This document shows positions 5,129 through 5,507 of a stretch of DNA of 5,507 bases, in pieces. The translations under genes and the position numbers were made by a program. The notes under the pieces are model-generated. The model was not told the origin of the DNA, ran no database searches, and worked only from the letters and a program-made list of their open reading frames with translations. The first letter of the stretch is position 1, and each line of letters opens with the position of its first letter. This DNA is from an uncultured Acidobacteriota bacterium (GTDB taxonomy: Bacteria > Acidobacteriota > Blastocatellia > Pyrinomonadales > Pyrinomonadaceae), in the NCBI GenBank assembly GCA_902826505.1, contig CADEFG010000373.1, forward strand, positions 1 to 5,507. Reading direction: 5' to 3'.

Positions 5129-5507
5129 TTATATTTCAAAACAGTCTTCGGGCACGATAAACGACAATTTCAAATTTTCGCGGTTGCGGTCAATTGTCAG
5201 ATCAATCGCTTTGGAATAAATCTTCACAAAACCTTTTTCGTCCGCTTTCGGCAGAGTTTGATCCGGCAAACACTGCGCCGCTTTTTCGGCTTTGACCAGC
5301 GCAAAAGCCTGCATTTTGCCCGTCGTGCCTGCGGGAATCGAAACTCTAAATTCCTTGTTTTCAACCTTCGCTTCAAAAGGTTTTGTATTCATATCCGAAA
5401 AGAACTGTTGGTAATCGCTTCTCAAAAGAATGTATTCCCAAGCTCCGTCAAACGTCAAAAAAACGTCGTTTCGAGCCGCGACATTGTTCGGAAAAAGTAT
5501 CGTTCCC
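5129..5507 (-). CDS. Unrecognised protein, C-terminal part
   Basis: An open frame enters from the right edge and ends at TAA 5131-5129, giving 125 residues of a longer protein whose start is outside the window. I do not recognise a family. The segment contains FLTFDGAWEYILLRSDYQQFFSDM, then alternating hydrophobic and polar stretches (KEFRVSIPAGTTGKMQAFALV, GFVKIYSKAIDLTIDR, LKLSFIVPEDCFEI) that suggest beta-strands, perhaps a sandwich domain. Two cysteines are visible (in AAQCLPD and EDCFEI). No membrane segment is present in this part. A start at the TTG at 5458 is possible on paper, but the frame is open to the edge with similar composition, so I treat the gene as truncated by the window. 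It lies 81 bp upstream of ilvA on the same strand, and no terminator is seen between them. Confidence 0.7.
   Translation of the reverse strand, partial: GTILFPNNVAARNDVFLTFDGAWEYILLRSDYQQFFSDMNTKPFEAKVENKEFRVSIPAGTTGKMQAFALVKAEKAAQCLPDQTLPKADEKGFVKIYSKAIDLTIDRNRENLKLSFIVPEDCFEI

Noticed and set aside
3695..5139. Open frames overlapping ilvA, including a plus-strand frame of 164 residues
   Set aside because: They lie opposite or out of frame with ilvA, whose motifs are complete, and show no recognisable domain.

Overview
The window looks like chromosomal DNA of a Gram-negative bacterium. My best guess is Acidobacteriota, class Blastocatellia (Pyrinomonas-like). This is inferred from the style of secreted proteins ending their signal peptide in 'AQ', a carboxypeptidase-regulatory domain directly after a signal peptide (typical of large TonB-dependent receptors in that group), a secreted VWA protein, and intergenic DNA rich in REP-like and heptamer repeats. 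No 16S or other marker gene is present, so the lineage call is tentative.

All five recognisable genes are on the minus strand. Reading in the direction of transcription (right to left): the C-terminal part of an unrecognised protein (5507-5129); a short-form threonine ammonia-lyase, IlvA (5047-3782); a secreted von Willebrand factor A protein with an intact MIDAS metal site (3648-2131); an enolase-superfamily enzyme of the o-succinylbenzoate synthase / N-succinylamino acid racemase type (1430-321); and the N-terminus of an exported protein with a carboxypeptidase-regulatory-like domain (about 228-1). No shared pathway is evident: IlvA makes 2-oxobutanoate for isoleucine, the enolase-superfamily enzyme would serve menaquinone synthesis or amino-acid racemisation, and the VWA protein is probably periplasmic or surface located. 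The genes look co-directional but mostly separately transcribed.

The most unusual part is the roughly 700-bp gap 1431-2130. From right to left it holds a 24-bp perfect inverted repeat that should act as a bidirectional terminator (2030-2088); an array of about twelve degenerate 21-bp units (about 1788-2039) that contain phased dyads and are open on both strands as a seven-residue repeat; a REP-like doublet, two 25-bp arms in inverted orientation (1550-1687); and a terminator-like hairpin with a U tract immediately ahead of the enolase-superfamily gene (1455-1486), possibly an attenuator. A second small tandem repeat, four exact copies of a 7-mer, lies at 251-278.

The 21-bp array is the best candidate for something not previously described. 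Whether it is a protein-coding repeat, a DNA-binding array or a structured RNA cannot be decided from this window alone.
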